From: Bryobacterales bacterium
GTDB taxonomy: Bacteria; Acidobacteriota; Terriglobia; Bryobacterales; Bryobacteraceae
Assembly: GCA_003132905.1 (NCBI GenBank)
Contig: PKZC01000394.1
Location: 3,040-10,425 of the forward strand
Direction of reading: 5' to 3'
DNA length: 7,386 nucleotides
A model generated the notes under the pieces. That model ran no database searches, was not told where the DNA came from, and worked only from the letters and a program-made list of their open reading frames with translations. A program made the translations under genes and the position numbers. How positions within the stretch are numbered: position 1 is the stretch's first letter; every line of letters begins with the position of its first letter. Of this stretch, positions 1 through 6,749 are shown one piece after another.

Positions 1-762
1 ACGCCCATCGGCAAAGGGCAGCGCGGGCTGATCGTTGCGGCGCCTCGCACCGGTAAGACGATGCTGCTGCAGTCCATCGCGAACTCGATTACCGCCAATC
101 ATCCCGAGGTTTCGTTGATCGTCCTCCTGATCGACGAGCGCCCTGAAGAGGTCACCGACATGCAGCGCTCGGTGAAGGGGGAAGTGATCAGCTCGACGTT
201 CGACGAACCCGCTTCGCGCCACGTGCAAGTGGCGGAAATGGTGATCGAAAAAGCCAAGCGATTAGTGGAGCACAAACGCGACGTCGTAATCCTGCTGGAT
301 TCCATCACACGACTCGCGCGAGCCTACAACACCGTGGTCCCACCCTCGGGAAAAGTGCTCTCGGGCGGCGTGGATTCAAACGCGCTGCAGCGCCCCAAGC
401 GTTTCTTCGGCGCGGCGCGCAATATCGAAGAGGGCGGGTCGCTGACCATCGTGGCCTCCGCATTGATCGATACCGGCAGCCGCATGGACGACGTGATCTT
501 TGAAGAATTCAAAGGCACGGGCAACATGGAAATCCATCTGGATCGCAAGCTAATGGACAAACGTGTCTTCCCCGCCATCGACATCACGAAGAGCGGCACG
601 CGTAAAGAAGAACTTCTTGTTCCTAAGGAAGAACTGAACCGGATCTTTGTGCTGCGCCGCGTGTTGAACCCCCTTTCACCGGTGGAGAGCATGGAATTGC
701 TGCTCGACAAACTGGGCAAGACGCGCAGCAACGCCGAGTTCCTGTCATCCATGAGCGCATAG
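1..762 (+). CDS. rho: Transcription termination factor Rho, 3' part (N-terminus outside window)
   Basis: Hexameric RNA-dependent ATPase/helicase that terminates transcription. The frame is open from base 1 and gives 253 residues; the RNA-binding N-terminal domain lies upstream of the window. What is visible is the RecA-like motor. The Walker A loop is APRTGKT (visible residues 14-20), where E. coli Rho has PPKAGKT. DERPEEV follows, then Walker B VVILLD at about 95-100 followed by [10 protein letters not shown]. The Q-loop region has [25 protein letters not shown] sequence, and the R-loop region has [11 protein letters not shown]. The tail [10 protein letters not shown]...[10 protein letters not shown] ends 233 residues after the P-loop threonine, almost exactly as in E. 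coli (about 234), so the C-terminus is complete. The stop is TAG at 760-762. mutL starts 9 nt later on the same strand, so the two are probably co-transcribed. No odd residues beyond the P-loop variant, which I believe is common outside Proteobacteria. Confidence 0.98.
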   Translation, partial: TPIGKGQRGLIVAAPRTGKTMLLQSIANSITANHPEVSLIVLLIDERPEEVTDMQRSVKGEVISSTFDEPASRHVQVAEMVIEKAKRLVEHKRDVVILLDSITRLARAYNTVVPPSGKVLSGGVDSNALQRPKRFFGAARNIEEGGSLTIVASALIDTGSRMDDVIFEEFKGTGNMEIHLDRKLMDKRVFPAIDITKSGTRKEELLVPKEELNRIFVLRRVLNPLSPVESMELLLDKLGKTRSNAEFLSSMSA

Positions 763-771
763 CGGCACTGC

Positions 772-2667
772 ATGGGCCGAATCCGCGTCCTCTCCGACAA
801 CGTCGCCAACAAGATCGCGGCAGGGGAGGTGGTGGAGCGGCCCGCTTCGGTCGTCAAAGAGCTGCTCGAGAATTCTCTCGACGCCGGAGCCACCGATCTC
901 CGCATTGATATCGAGAGCGGCGGACGCCGTCTGATTCGCATCGCCGACAATGGCAGCGGCATGTTGCGCGACGATGCGTTGCTCGCCTTCGAGCGCCACG
1001 CCACCAGTAAACTCAGCGATGTAAAAGATCTGCTTTCCATCGCGACGCTCGGATTCCGGGGTGAAGCATTGCCCTCCATCGCTTCCGTATCGCGGCTGCT
1101 GCTTGAGACGCGAGCCGCCGAAGAAACTACCGGAGCGGCCGTCGAAATCGCCGGAGGGAAAATCCTGCGCTGCGATGAGTTCTCCCGGACGGCTGGAACC
1201 ACCATCTCGGTACGGGACTTGTTCTACAATGTTCCGGCGCGCAAGAAGTTTTTGCGGTCCGATCAAACCGAGCTGGCGCACATCGCCTCGCTCGCAACGC
1301 ACTACAGCCTGGCGCATCCCAAAAAATCGTTCCAATTGAATCACGGCACGTCGCAGCTGCTGGACGTCACGCCAGTGGAAACATTGCGGGAACGCGTCTA
1401 TCAGGTGTTTGGTAATCAGACGTTGGAAGACCTGATCGACCTGGATTACGTCGAGCGCGAACTGGAAGTTGTCGAAGCCGACGATCGCTCCACGCGCGTC
1501 TTCGCTTTGCGCGGCTTTGTTTCCGGCCCGCAAGTGCAGAAGATGAACCGGAATTCGATCTTCTTGTTTGTCAATGGCCGCCTCATTCGCGACCGTCTGC
1601 TGCTGCACGCCCTGTCTGCCGCCTATCACAACCTGATGCCGGCGGCCTGCTATCCTTTCGCGCTCCTGTTCGTGGATTGCGATTGCGAAGAAGTAGACGT
1701 GAACGTTCATCCGTCAAAAACGGAGGTCCGTTTCCGGCATGGCACTTTCTTGCACGATTTCGTGCGCGACTCCATTCGCGAGCGGCTGATAATCTCGCGT
1801 CCAGCATCCAGTATTCCAGCATCACAGCAGCCGCAGGCCGCCGCCGATTTGCCATTTTCCGATTTTACGCAGCGCATTGAGAATCAGCGCTTCGAGCCGA
1901 TGCCTAGTAGTGAAATCGAGCCCGGGGACGGGGTGGAGCGCCTGGAAGACTTGCCTGTTTTTACCCTGAACAGGAGCGCCGCGCCGGAACCGCGCTTCGA
2001 CTTCGAACCAATGCGCTCGGCAACGGTGCCCGATACGCATGGTCCGCTGGCCGAGCACATTTCAGAAGTTCCACAAAGCCTCTCTGCTCTCTCCGATCTA
2101 CGCCCGCTCGGCCAGATTCATGACAGCTTTATCATCGCCGCGGGGCGTGACGGGCTTTGGATTATCGATCAGCACGTCGCCCATGAGCGCATTCTGTTTG
2201 AGAAGGTGCTGCGGCAGCAGGCCCAGGGTCGCGTGGAGCGCCAGCAGCTCTTAATGCCCATTTTGCTGGATCTTACCGCGGCGCAGCAAATTGAATATGC
2301 CCGCATCGGGGATGAACTCGACCGGTCGGGTTTCGATTCGGAGCCTTTCGGTAACCGTACCATTGCGATTAAAGGCGCGCCGGGCGGCGTCAGTCCGGCC
2401 GAAATTGAAAAGCTGGTGTTCGAGATTCTAGAAATGGCCGAGGGCGAGCACAGTAAAACTTCCCTGGACGATCTGCGGCGCGGAATGGCCGCCAGCATCG
2501 CCTGCCGCGCGGCAATCAAGATCAACATGCGGTTGGATCACACAAAAATGGAATGGCTGCTAAACGAACTGGCGGCTACCGATTGTCCGATGAGTTGCCC
2601 GCATGGCCGCCCCATCGCGCTGCGTTATTCAACGCGCGATATTTTGAAGAGCTTCCACAGAATCTGA
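772..2667 (+). CDS. mutL: DNA mismatch repair protein MutL (endonuclease type)
   Basis: 631-residue MutL, which links MutS mismatch recognition to strand incision. The N-terminal GHKL ATPase has KELLENSLDAGA (Glu30 and Asn34, the expected catalytic and Mg-binding residues), DNGSGM at 59-64, ATSKL at 77-81 and GFRGEALPSIAS at 94-105. The transducer domain follows, with FVNGR at 266-270 and VNVHPSKTEVRF at 310-321. About 345-440 is a poorly conserved, Pro/Ala/Glu-rich linker. The C-terminal domain carries the nuclease and metal motifs: DQHVAHERILFE at 466-477 (the DQHA(X)2E(X)4E motif with Val for Ala), ACR at 577-579 and CPHGRP at 609-614. This marks the latent-endonuclease class found in bacteria without MutH. 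The ATG at 772 lies 9 nt after the rho stop with no clear Shine-Dalgarno, which suggests translational coupling. Its stop codon directly abuts the stop of convergent guaA. Confidence 0.98.
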   Translation: MGRIRVLSDNVANKIAAGEVVERPASVVKELLENSLDAGATDLRIDIESGGRRLIRIADNGSGMLRDDALLAFERHATSKLSDVKDLLSIATLGFRGEALPSIASVSRLLLETRAAEETTGAAVEIAGGKILRCDEFSRTAGTTISVRDLFYNVPARKKFLRSDQTELAHIASLATHYSLAHPKKSFQLNHGTSQLLDVTPVETLRERVYQVFGNQTLEDLIDLDYVERELEVVEADDRSTRVFALRGFVSGPQVQKMNRNSIFLFVNGRLIRDRLLLHALSAAYHNLMPAACYPFALLFVDCDCEEVDVNVHPSKTEVRFRHGTFLHDFVRDSIRERLIISRPASSIPASQQPQAAADLPFSDFTQRIENQRFEPMPSSEIEPGDGVERLEDLPVFTLNRSAAPEPRFDFEPMRSATVPDTHGPLAEHISEVPQSLSALSDLRPLGQIHDSFIIAAGRDGLWIIDQHVAHERILFEKVLRQQAQGRVERQQLLMPILLDLTAAQQIEYARIGDELDRSGFDSEPFGNRTIAIKGAPGGVSPAEIEKLVFEILEMAEGEHSKTSLDDLRRGMAASIACRAAIKINMRLDHTKMEWLLNELAATDCPMSCPHGRPIALRYSTRDILKSFHRI

Positions 2668-4419
2668 TTATTCCCACTCGATGGTGCCGGGCGGCTTGTT
2701 CGTCAGATCGTAAAACACGCCGCAAAGGCCACTCACCGAAAGAAGCTCGTGGGTCATGCGGTGCAATAGCTCATGCGGCATACGGACCACCTGCGCGGTC
2801 ATACCGTCCACGGAATGGATGGGCCGCAGCACCACAGAATCCGGTTTATCCCCCGCGCCGATTGGAATCAGCACCACTGGAAATTGCCAGACTTCGCGCT
2901 CGAATCCGCTTTCTTCCGACCATTGCCGCACAATCGCATCGGCATGCCGCAGGCGCTCCAGGCGCTCGTGAGTTAGCGTGGCGCGGCTGGAATGCATCTC
3001 CGCTATGCCAACCCTGGCGTGAACCAGGCCGACCACGCGGTTGATATCCATCCTCTGATTCACAAGCTCGGTTGCGATTTCACCTTCCGGCAAACCTTCC
3101 AGTGCAAGCACCGCATGATAGCTGCGCGAATCGCCTTTGACGCCGACCGATCGGATGGGCAACAGCCAGCCCTCATCGCTGTGCGTCACTGGGGCAGCCG
3201 TTTCCGAACACAGGCAGCGAATCGCCAGACCCGGCCCGGGAAAGGGATGCCGATTCAGGAACTCGCCCGGGATTCCCAACTCTTCGCCGATTTCCCGGAC
3301 TTCATCCTTGTAGAACGAAGCCAGCGGCTCAATGATACGGCCTGTTTCAATGAGCTTCTGAATTCCCGCGACGCGATTGTGATGGGTCTTAATGACGTCG
3401 GCCTTCGCAGTGCCGCCCGATTCGATGGTGTCGGGGTAAATGGTGCCCTGCCCCAGGATCCAATTTCCATCCAAAAACCGCCCCGAACTCAAAATGCGCT
3501 CCTGGACCACGACGAACTGCTCGCCGATGATATGGCGCTTGGTCTCGGGGTCGGTGACGCCTTCGAGCGCCTTCAGGAATTCCGCTTCCGCTTCTTCCAC
3601 CCGGAAATCCGTCGCGCCGAGCTGCTCAAAAAGCCTGCGAACATAGCTGGTCTCGCCCTCGCGCATTAAACCCGTGTCGACATAAATGCCGAACACCCGA
3701 TGCGGCCCGAGCGCGCGCAGGCAAAGCGTGTAGGCCACGGTGGAATCTACCCCACCGCTGACGAAGAAGAACACGTTGCGGTCCGCGGCGATGGCGCGAA
3801 TCTCGTTCTCGATTGGACCCACGCGATCCTTGGGATCCCAATCCTTAACGCAGCCACAGATGTCGAACACAAAGTTGGAGAGGATCTGATGACCCTGTTC
3901 GGTATGCGCCACTTCGGGATGGAATTGCACGGCCATTAAAGGCCGGGTGCGATGCGCCATCGCGGCTACCGCGCATGTGGATGTGCCGCCCAAGACATCA
4001 AAGCCTTCGGGAACGGACTCCACCTGGTCGCGATGGTTCATCCAGACTTGCAGCTCACCGTTCAGGTTGGCGAACAATTTGTGCGTCTTTCCCGTTTGCA
4101 GGCGCGCGAACCCGTATTCGCCCTTTTCGCCTTTCCGTACGCCGCCTCCCAGGACGTGCGTCATCAGCTGCTGGCCGTAGCAGATGCCAAGCACGGCGGT
4201 GCCGGTGGCTAGAATAGCCGGATCGATTTGCGGGCTGCCCGGTTCGTAGACGCTATCGGGGCCGCCGGAGATGATAATGCCCTTGCGGCCTGCTAGCTCG
4301 GAAGCCGGAGTTTCACTTGGTTTTACATCGGCATACACGCCGAGATCGCGAATCTTCCTGGCGATGAGATGACAATATTGGCCGCCTGCATCCAGGACGG
4401 TGATCTGTGGCGTGTTCAA
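2668..4419 (-). CDS. guaA: GMP synthase (glutamine-hydrolysing), long form
   Basis: Converts XMP, ATP and glutamine to GMP in the cytosol, the last step of de novo guanine nucleotide synthesis. The protein has 583 residues, against about 525 for the usual bacterial form. The class I amidotransferase domain has LGICYGQQ with nucleophile Cys80, and FHPEV with His167 and Glu169. The ATP pyrophosphatase domain has the PP-loop SGGVDST at 221-227, KTHHN at 344-348, IEPL at 363-366 and HPFPGPGLAIR at 391-401. The C-terminus YDLTNKPPGTIEWE is intact. The extra length lies after HPFPGPGL: PIRSVGVKGDSRSY (421-434) and the VVLRPIHSVDGMTA block (529-542), contiguous in E. coli GuaA, are about 90 residues apart, as in human GMP synthetase. 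The start is TTG at 4419-4417; an in-frame stop lies 15 nt upstream with no ATG or GTG between, and the family N-terminus (ITVLDAGGQY) follows at once. No convincing Shine-Dalgarno. Lies 7 nt after the upstream peptidase stop, so likely the same operon. Confidence 0.97.
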   Translation of the reverse strand: MNTPQITVLDAGGQYCHLIARKIRDLGVYADVKPSETPASELAGRKGIIISGGPDSVYEPGSPQIDPAILATGTAVLGICYGQQLMTHVLGGGVRKGEKGEYGFARLQTGKTHKLFANLNGELQVWMNHRDQVESVPEGFDVLGGTSTCAVAAMAHRTRPLMAVQFHPEVAHTEQGHQILSNFVFDICGCVKDWDPKDRVGPIENEIRAIAADRNVFFFVSGGVDSTVAYTLCLRALGPHRVFGIYVDTGLMREGETSYVRRLFEQLGATDFRVEEAEAEFLKALEGVTDPETKRHIIGEQFVVVQERILSSGRFLDGNWILGQGTIYPDTIESGGTAKADVIKTHHNRVAGIQKLIETGRIIEPLASFYKDEVREIGEELGIPGEFLNRHPFPGPGLAIRCLCSETAAPVTHSDEGWLLPIRSVGVKGDSRSYHAVLALEGLPEGEIATELVNQRMDINRVVGLVHARVGIAEMHSSRATLTHERLERLRHADAIVRQWSEESGFEREVWQFPVVLIPIGAGDKPDSVVLRPIHSVDGMTAQVVRMPHELLHRMTHELLSVSGLCGVFYDLTNKPPGTIEWE

Positions 4420-4426
4420 ACTGTCG

Positions 4427-6040
4427 CTAGTGGCCTAAAGGATCCCGCTGGATCCGCTCGACGATCAGCTTCTTCGATTTGTCGAGCAAAGCCTTCGCAT
4501 CGGGCATTGCATCAATGGCCTTCAAAACCATCGGATCGCTCTCAATAGCAACCTTCTGCGAATCTTCGTAGCTGAATGCCGTGGCGTACATCTCGCGCTT
4601 GAGCTGCTGAGCAATCCACGTGCGGTTGTCGTTCCAATCCGCCTCGGTAAACGGCAAATTCTGTTGCGTGATGTACTGGCGGAACTCCGCCACCACCGCG
4701 GCGTCGGGCTCCCAACCCTTTTGCAAATGAGCTTGGGGATGCGAACCGAACCACTTGGCCGTGAAATTGAAGAGCTCGTATTTGGTCAGCAGGTCGGTTT
4801 GGAACTTGTTGTACTTCGGCGGCTCGTACTTTTGGTCGGGAGTAATTCCTCCGCCGCCGTACACCGTTCTGCCGCTATCGGTGCTCTTCACGTCCTGCAT
4901 GTTCTTCGTCTCGGTACGCTTGCCGTAATAGTAATCGAGGAACGAAATGTTGGAGTAGTCGCGTTGGATCAAGCGGCCGCTCGGAGTATAGTAATGAGCC
5001 GTGGTGAGCGCAAGACCGGTATTATCCTCGAGCGGATAAACGGTCTGAACCAGACCTTTTCCGAAGGTAGTCTCACCGAGGATCCATCCGCGGTCATGAT
5101 CTTGCAGCGCGCCGGCAACGATTTCCGCAGCCGAGGCCGAGTAACGATTCACCAGGACGACGATGGGATAATTCTGCCCCTGAGCGCTGCCGCGCGCCAG
5201 GTAGGGTTTCTCAGCCGAAGCTCGCCCACGATGGGAAACCACAACTTCACCCTTGCGCAGGTAATGACCGGCCACCGCTACACCTTCGTTCAGAAGACCC
5301 CCCGGGTTCTCGCGTAAATCCAAAACCAGGCCTTTGACGTTGCCCTCTCCCAGGCGCTTGAAGTTGTCTTCCATCTCCTGGCTGGTGTTTTCATTGAACT
5401 GCGTGACCTTCATGTACATGATTCCGGGGTGCACCCAGAATGCATCTTCCACGCTATTGCGCGAAATCTCATCCCGCACGATGTCGAAAACGATCGGTTT
5501 GTCGGAGCCTTCGCGGCCCACGGTGACTTGGACATGCGTCGCTCGCGGACCCTTCAATAGATCCGCGACTTCGGTGGTGCTCAGCGAGTCTGTCTTCTTG
5601 TCATTCACGGCAAGAATCACATCGCCGGGTCGAAGTCCCGCTTTGTAAGCCGGGGAACCACCGAACGGCGCCACCACGATAGTCTTGCCATTGCGCGGGG
5701 CTACCTGCATTCCCACGCCATAGTAGTGGCCGCTTTGATCGTCACGCAGAGACTGAAAATCTTTGGGATCGAAGAAATTGGAGTGCGGGTCGAGCGTCCG
5801 TAGCATGCCAGGGATCGCGCCCTTGTAGATGCCCTTGTCGGAGGTGACCTTGTCGGCGAAGTTGTTCTCCACCAACTCATACACCTTAGTGAAGCTCTTG
5901 ATATTGGCCTTGAGATCTTCCTCAGGACCGCTGGAGGCCGCAGAAACACCGGTCACACCCGGTCCAAAAACTCCACCTAGGACCGAGCCAAGAACGATGA
6001 CGAAAGCGGCAAATAGGATAGACCGGAACCAACGCGGCAT
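4427..6040 (-). CDS. S41-family carboxyl-terminal processing peptidase
   Basis: Serine/lysine-dyad protease of the CtpA/Prc (Tsp) family, expected outside the cytoplasmic membrane, where it trims or degrades envelope proteins from their C-termini. Numbered from the ATG (537 residues). A basic N-terminus and hydrophobic segment at about 7-25 form a signal peptide or anchor, with possible cleavage after VSA (residue 34). A conserved pre-PDZ region has LDPHSNFFDP. A PDZ domain at about 105-176 contains GLRPGDVILAVN. The catalytic core has LDLRENPGG, then NRYSASAAEI with Ser303, and TFGKGLVQ with Lys328 and Gln332. The Ser-Lys spacing of 25 equals E. coli Prc Ser430/Lys455. GGGITPD is followed by a roughly 140-residue C-terminal extension, hydrophilic and probably helical. 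The ATG at 6040 is preferred over an in-frame GTG at 6046 because GAGGTG lies just upstream of it and would overlap the GTG. guaA follows after 7 nt; merR lies 75 nt upstream. Substrate unknown. Confidence 0.95.
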   Translation of the reverse strand: MPRWFRSILFAAFVIVLGSVLGGVFGPGVTGVSAASSGPEEDLKANIKSFTKVYELVENNFADKVTSDKGIYKGAIPGMLRTLDPHSNFFDPKDFQSLRDDQSGHYYGVGMQVAPRNGKTIVVAPFGGSPAYKAGLRPGDVILAVNDKKTDSLSTTEVADLLKGPRATHVQVTVGREGSDKPIVFDIVRDEISRNSVEDAFWVHPGIMYMKVTQFNENTSQEMEDNFKRLGEGNVKGLVLDLRENPGGLLNEGVAVAGHYLRKGEVVVSHRGRASAEKPYLARGSAQGQNYPIVVLVNRYSASAAEIVAGALQDHDRGWILGETTFGKGLVQTVYPLEDNTGLALTTAHYYTPSGRLIQRDYSNISFLDYYYGKRTETKNMQDVKSTDSGRTVYGGGGITPDQKYEPPKYNKFQTDLLTKYELFNFTAKWFGSHPQAHLQKGWEPDAAVVAEFRQYITQQNLPFTEADWNDNRTWIAQQLKREMYATAFSYEDSQKVAIESDPMVLKAIDAMPDAKALLDKSKKLIVERIQRDPLGH

Positions 6041-6043
6041 TAA

Positions 6044-6049
6044 CACCTC
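6044..6049 (-). promoter_or_regulatory. Shine-Dalgarno deciding the peptidase start
   Basis: On the - strand GAGGTG lies 3 nt before the ATG at 6040, matching the 3' half of the consensus GGAGGTGA. Its last three bases form the alternative GTG start codon (6046-6044), leaving that codon with no site of its own. This is the reason for choosing the ATG. Confidence 0.65.
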
Positions 6050-6057
6050 GCACTTTC

Positions 6058-6063
6058 AGTATA
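6058..6063 (-). promoter_or_regulatory. Possible -10 box for the peptidase-guaA unit
   Basis: The - strand reads TATACT here, five of six matches to TATAAT, 17 nt before the peptidase ATG. No recognisable -35 box lies at 16-18 bp; that place is taken by a perfect 10-bp palindrome (6076-6085). A start about 7 nt downstream would give a leader of only some 10 nt that just keeps the ribosome-binding site. Either the promoter depends on an activator, or the box is chance and transcription comes from merR. Confidence 0.4.
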
Positions 6064-6075
6064 CCGGAGTTTTCG

Positions 6076-6085
6076 CGAGGCCTCG
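6076..6085. repeat. Perfect 10-bp palindrome in the merR-peptidase gap
   Basis: CGAGGCCTCG is self-complementary and lies 12 bp upstream of the candidate -10 box, covering the expected -35 position. It could be an operator half-site pair or part of a hairpin after merR. No binding protein can be assigned from sequence alone. Confidence 0.45.
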
Positions 6086-6086
6086 G

Positions 6087-6104
6087 CCCTCCAATTCCGG
6101 AGGG
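6087..6104. repeat. GC-rich inverted repeat downstream of merR
   Basis: CCCTCC and GGAGGG form a 6-bp stem around a 6-nt loop (AATTCC on the + strand), 17 nt after the merR stop codon. No T-run follows on the - strand, so it is not a standard intrinsic terminator. It may attenuate transcription into the peptidase gene or stabilise the merR mRNA 3' end. Confidence 0.4.
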
Positions 6105-6121
6105 GCAGGGGCAGCGTGCGT

Positions 6122-6628
6122 TTAGGCGCTACGAGCGGAGCGGCGCGACCCGGCGGTGACCGCTTCAGCCTTCACCGATTTACGTGGAGATTCCTCCAAG
6201 CGTCGCACCTGATCGCTCACGCAAACCAGAAACATGGGTTGCTTGGCGTTCTTGAGAATATCGATGATCCGTTCCTGCTGGTCTTCCAGGTAAATCGACT
6301 TACCGTCGGTGACCAGATGAAGATCGGAGTTCGATTGCATGACCTCGCTCAAGCGCTTGCCCATTTCGCGCTGCAAAAACCGCAGAACGCGACGGATCTT
6401 TTGCAGTGAAAATCCCTTGCGGCGGAGTTCGGCAATGACCGTAATTTCGATTACTTCCTCGGCTTGGTAAACGCGCTTGTGACCCTCGTGACGGGGAGAA
6501 ACCACCTTACGCTCATCCCACCATTGCAACTGCCGTAAGCTGACCTGAGCAATGCGCGAGACGTCGCTAGAGGCAAACGTGCGCAGGTTTTCTTCCGCTT
6601 CAGAACGACTTTTCTTTGTTTTGAACAT
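6122..6628 (-). CDS. MerR-family transcriptional regulator
   Basis: 168-residue DNA-binding regulator. The winged helix-turn-helix spans about 21-90: VSRIAQVSLRQLQWWDERKV with the typical tyrosine replaced by Trp (WWDE), then the wing PRHEGHKRVYQAEEV, then the second helical pair LRRKGFSLQKIRRVL. The next part (about 100-145) reads DLHLVTDGKSIYLEDQQERIIDILKNAKQPMFLVCVSDQVRRL, a small alpha/beta unit I do not recognise as a metal or drug sensor; the only cysteine is Cys136. The tail, from about 147, is basic and rich in Ser, Arg and Ala. The long dimerisation coiled coil of classical MerR proteins is not obvious. The ATG at 6628 is fixed by an in-frame stop 12 nt upstream; GGGGGA sits very close to it as a poor ribosome-binding site. 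It has its own strong promoter and lies 75 nt upstream of the peptidase, a possible target. Effector unknown. Confidence 0.9.
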   Translation of the reverse strand: MFKTKKSRSEAEENLRTFASSDVSRIAQVSLRQLQWWDERKVVSPRHEGHKRVYQAEEVIEITVIAELRRKGFSLQKIRRVLRFLQREMGKRLSEVMQSNSDLHLVTDGKSIYLEDQQERIIDILKNAKQPMFLVCVSDQVRRLEESPRKSVKAEAVTAGSRRSARSA

Positions 6629-6666
6629 GTTCCCCCGTTAACGTTTGCAACAAGAGCGCATTTAAA

Positions 6667-6694
6667 ATTCTACCCGGTCCCTGGCGACTGTCAA
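6667..6694 (-). promoter_or_regulatory. Sigma-70 type promoter of merR
   Basis: On the - strand a perfect TTGACA (6694-6689) is followed after 16 bp by TAGAAT (6672-6667), five of six matches to TATAAT. Initiation about 7 nt downstream would give a leader of roughly 30 nt before the merR ATG. The 16-bp spacer is short, unlike the 19-20 bp spacers that classical MerR proteins untwist, and no clear dyad lies between the boxes. Autoregulation by the classical mechanism is therefore not supported. This is the best promoter in the window. Confidence 0.75.
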
Positions 6695-6714
6695 TAGGTA
6701 AGTGGGATGCTTTT

Positions 6715-6737
6715 CCTTCGACCGACCGAGTCGAAGG
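6715..6737. repeat. 8-bp perfect inverted repeat between thiS and merR
   Basis: CCTTCGAC and GTCGAAGG form an 8-bp stem around a 7-nt loop, starting 12 nt after the thiS stop codon and lying before the merR promoter. Read in the thiS direction the stem is followed by AAAAGC, so there is no U-tract. It may protect the thiS mRNA 3' end or act with Rho. A second short palindrome, GGGGCCCC (6742-6749), directly touches the thiS stop codon. Confidence 0.5.
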
Positions 6738-6749
6738 GAGCGGGGCCCC

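Noticed and set aside
13..60. Altered Rho P-loop (RTGKT instead of KAGKT) as a sign of bicyclomycin resistance or a divergent Rho
   Set aside because: Catalytic Gly-Lys-Thr is intact and I believe this variant is frequent in non-proteobacterial Rho; no basis for a special claim.
324..1205. Long open frame (293 codons) on the - strand across the rho-mutL junction
   Set aside because: It lies antisense to two strongly conserved genes, is Ser/Arg-rich with no recognisable domain, and is the kind of open frame that GC-biased codons create on the opposite strand.
745..1710. Open frame of 321 codons on the - strand inside mutL
   Set aside because: Antisense to the conserved MutL ATPase and transducer domains; its product (rich in His, Gln, Arg, Asp) resembles no family and no promoter or ribosome-binding site supports it.
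2992..3669. Open frame of 225 codons on the + strand inside guaA
   Set aside because: Exactly opposite the conserved GuaA synthetase domain; composition and lack of motifs mark it as a shadow.
4664..5317. Open frame of 217 codons on the + strand inside the S41 peptidase gene
   Set aside because: Antisense to the catalytic core and C-terminal region of the peptidase; no independent support.
6715..6749. Intrinsic terminator for thiS
   Set aside because: The stem is good but no T-run follows in either direction, so it is listed as an inverted repeat instead.
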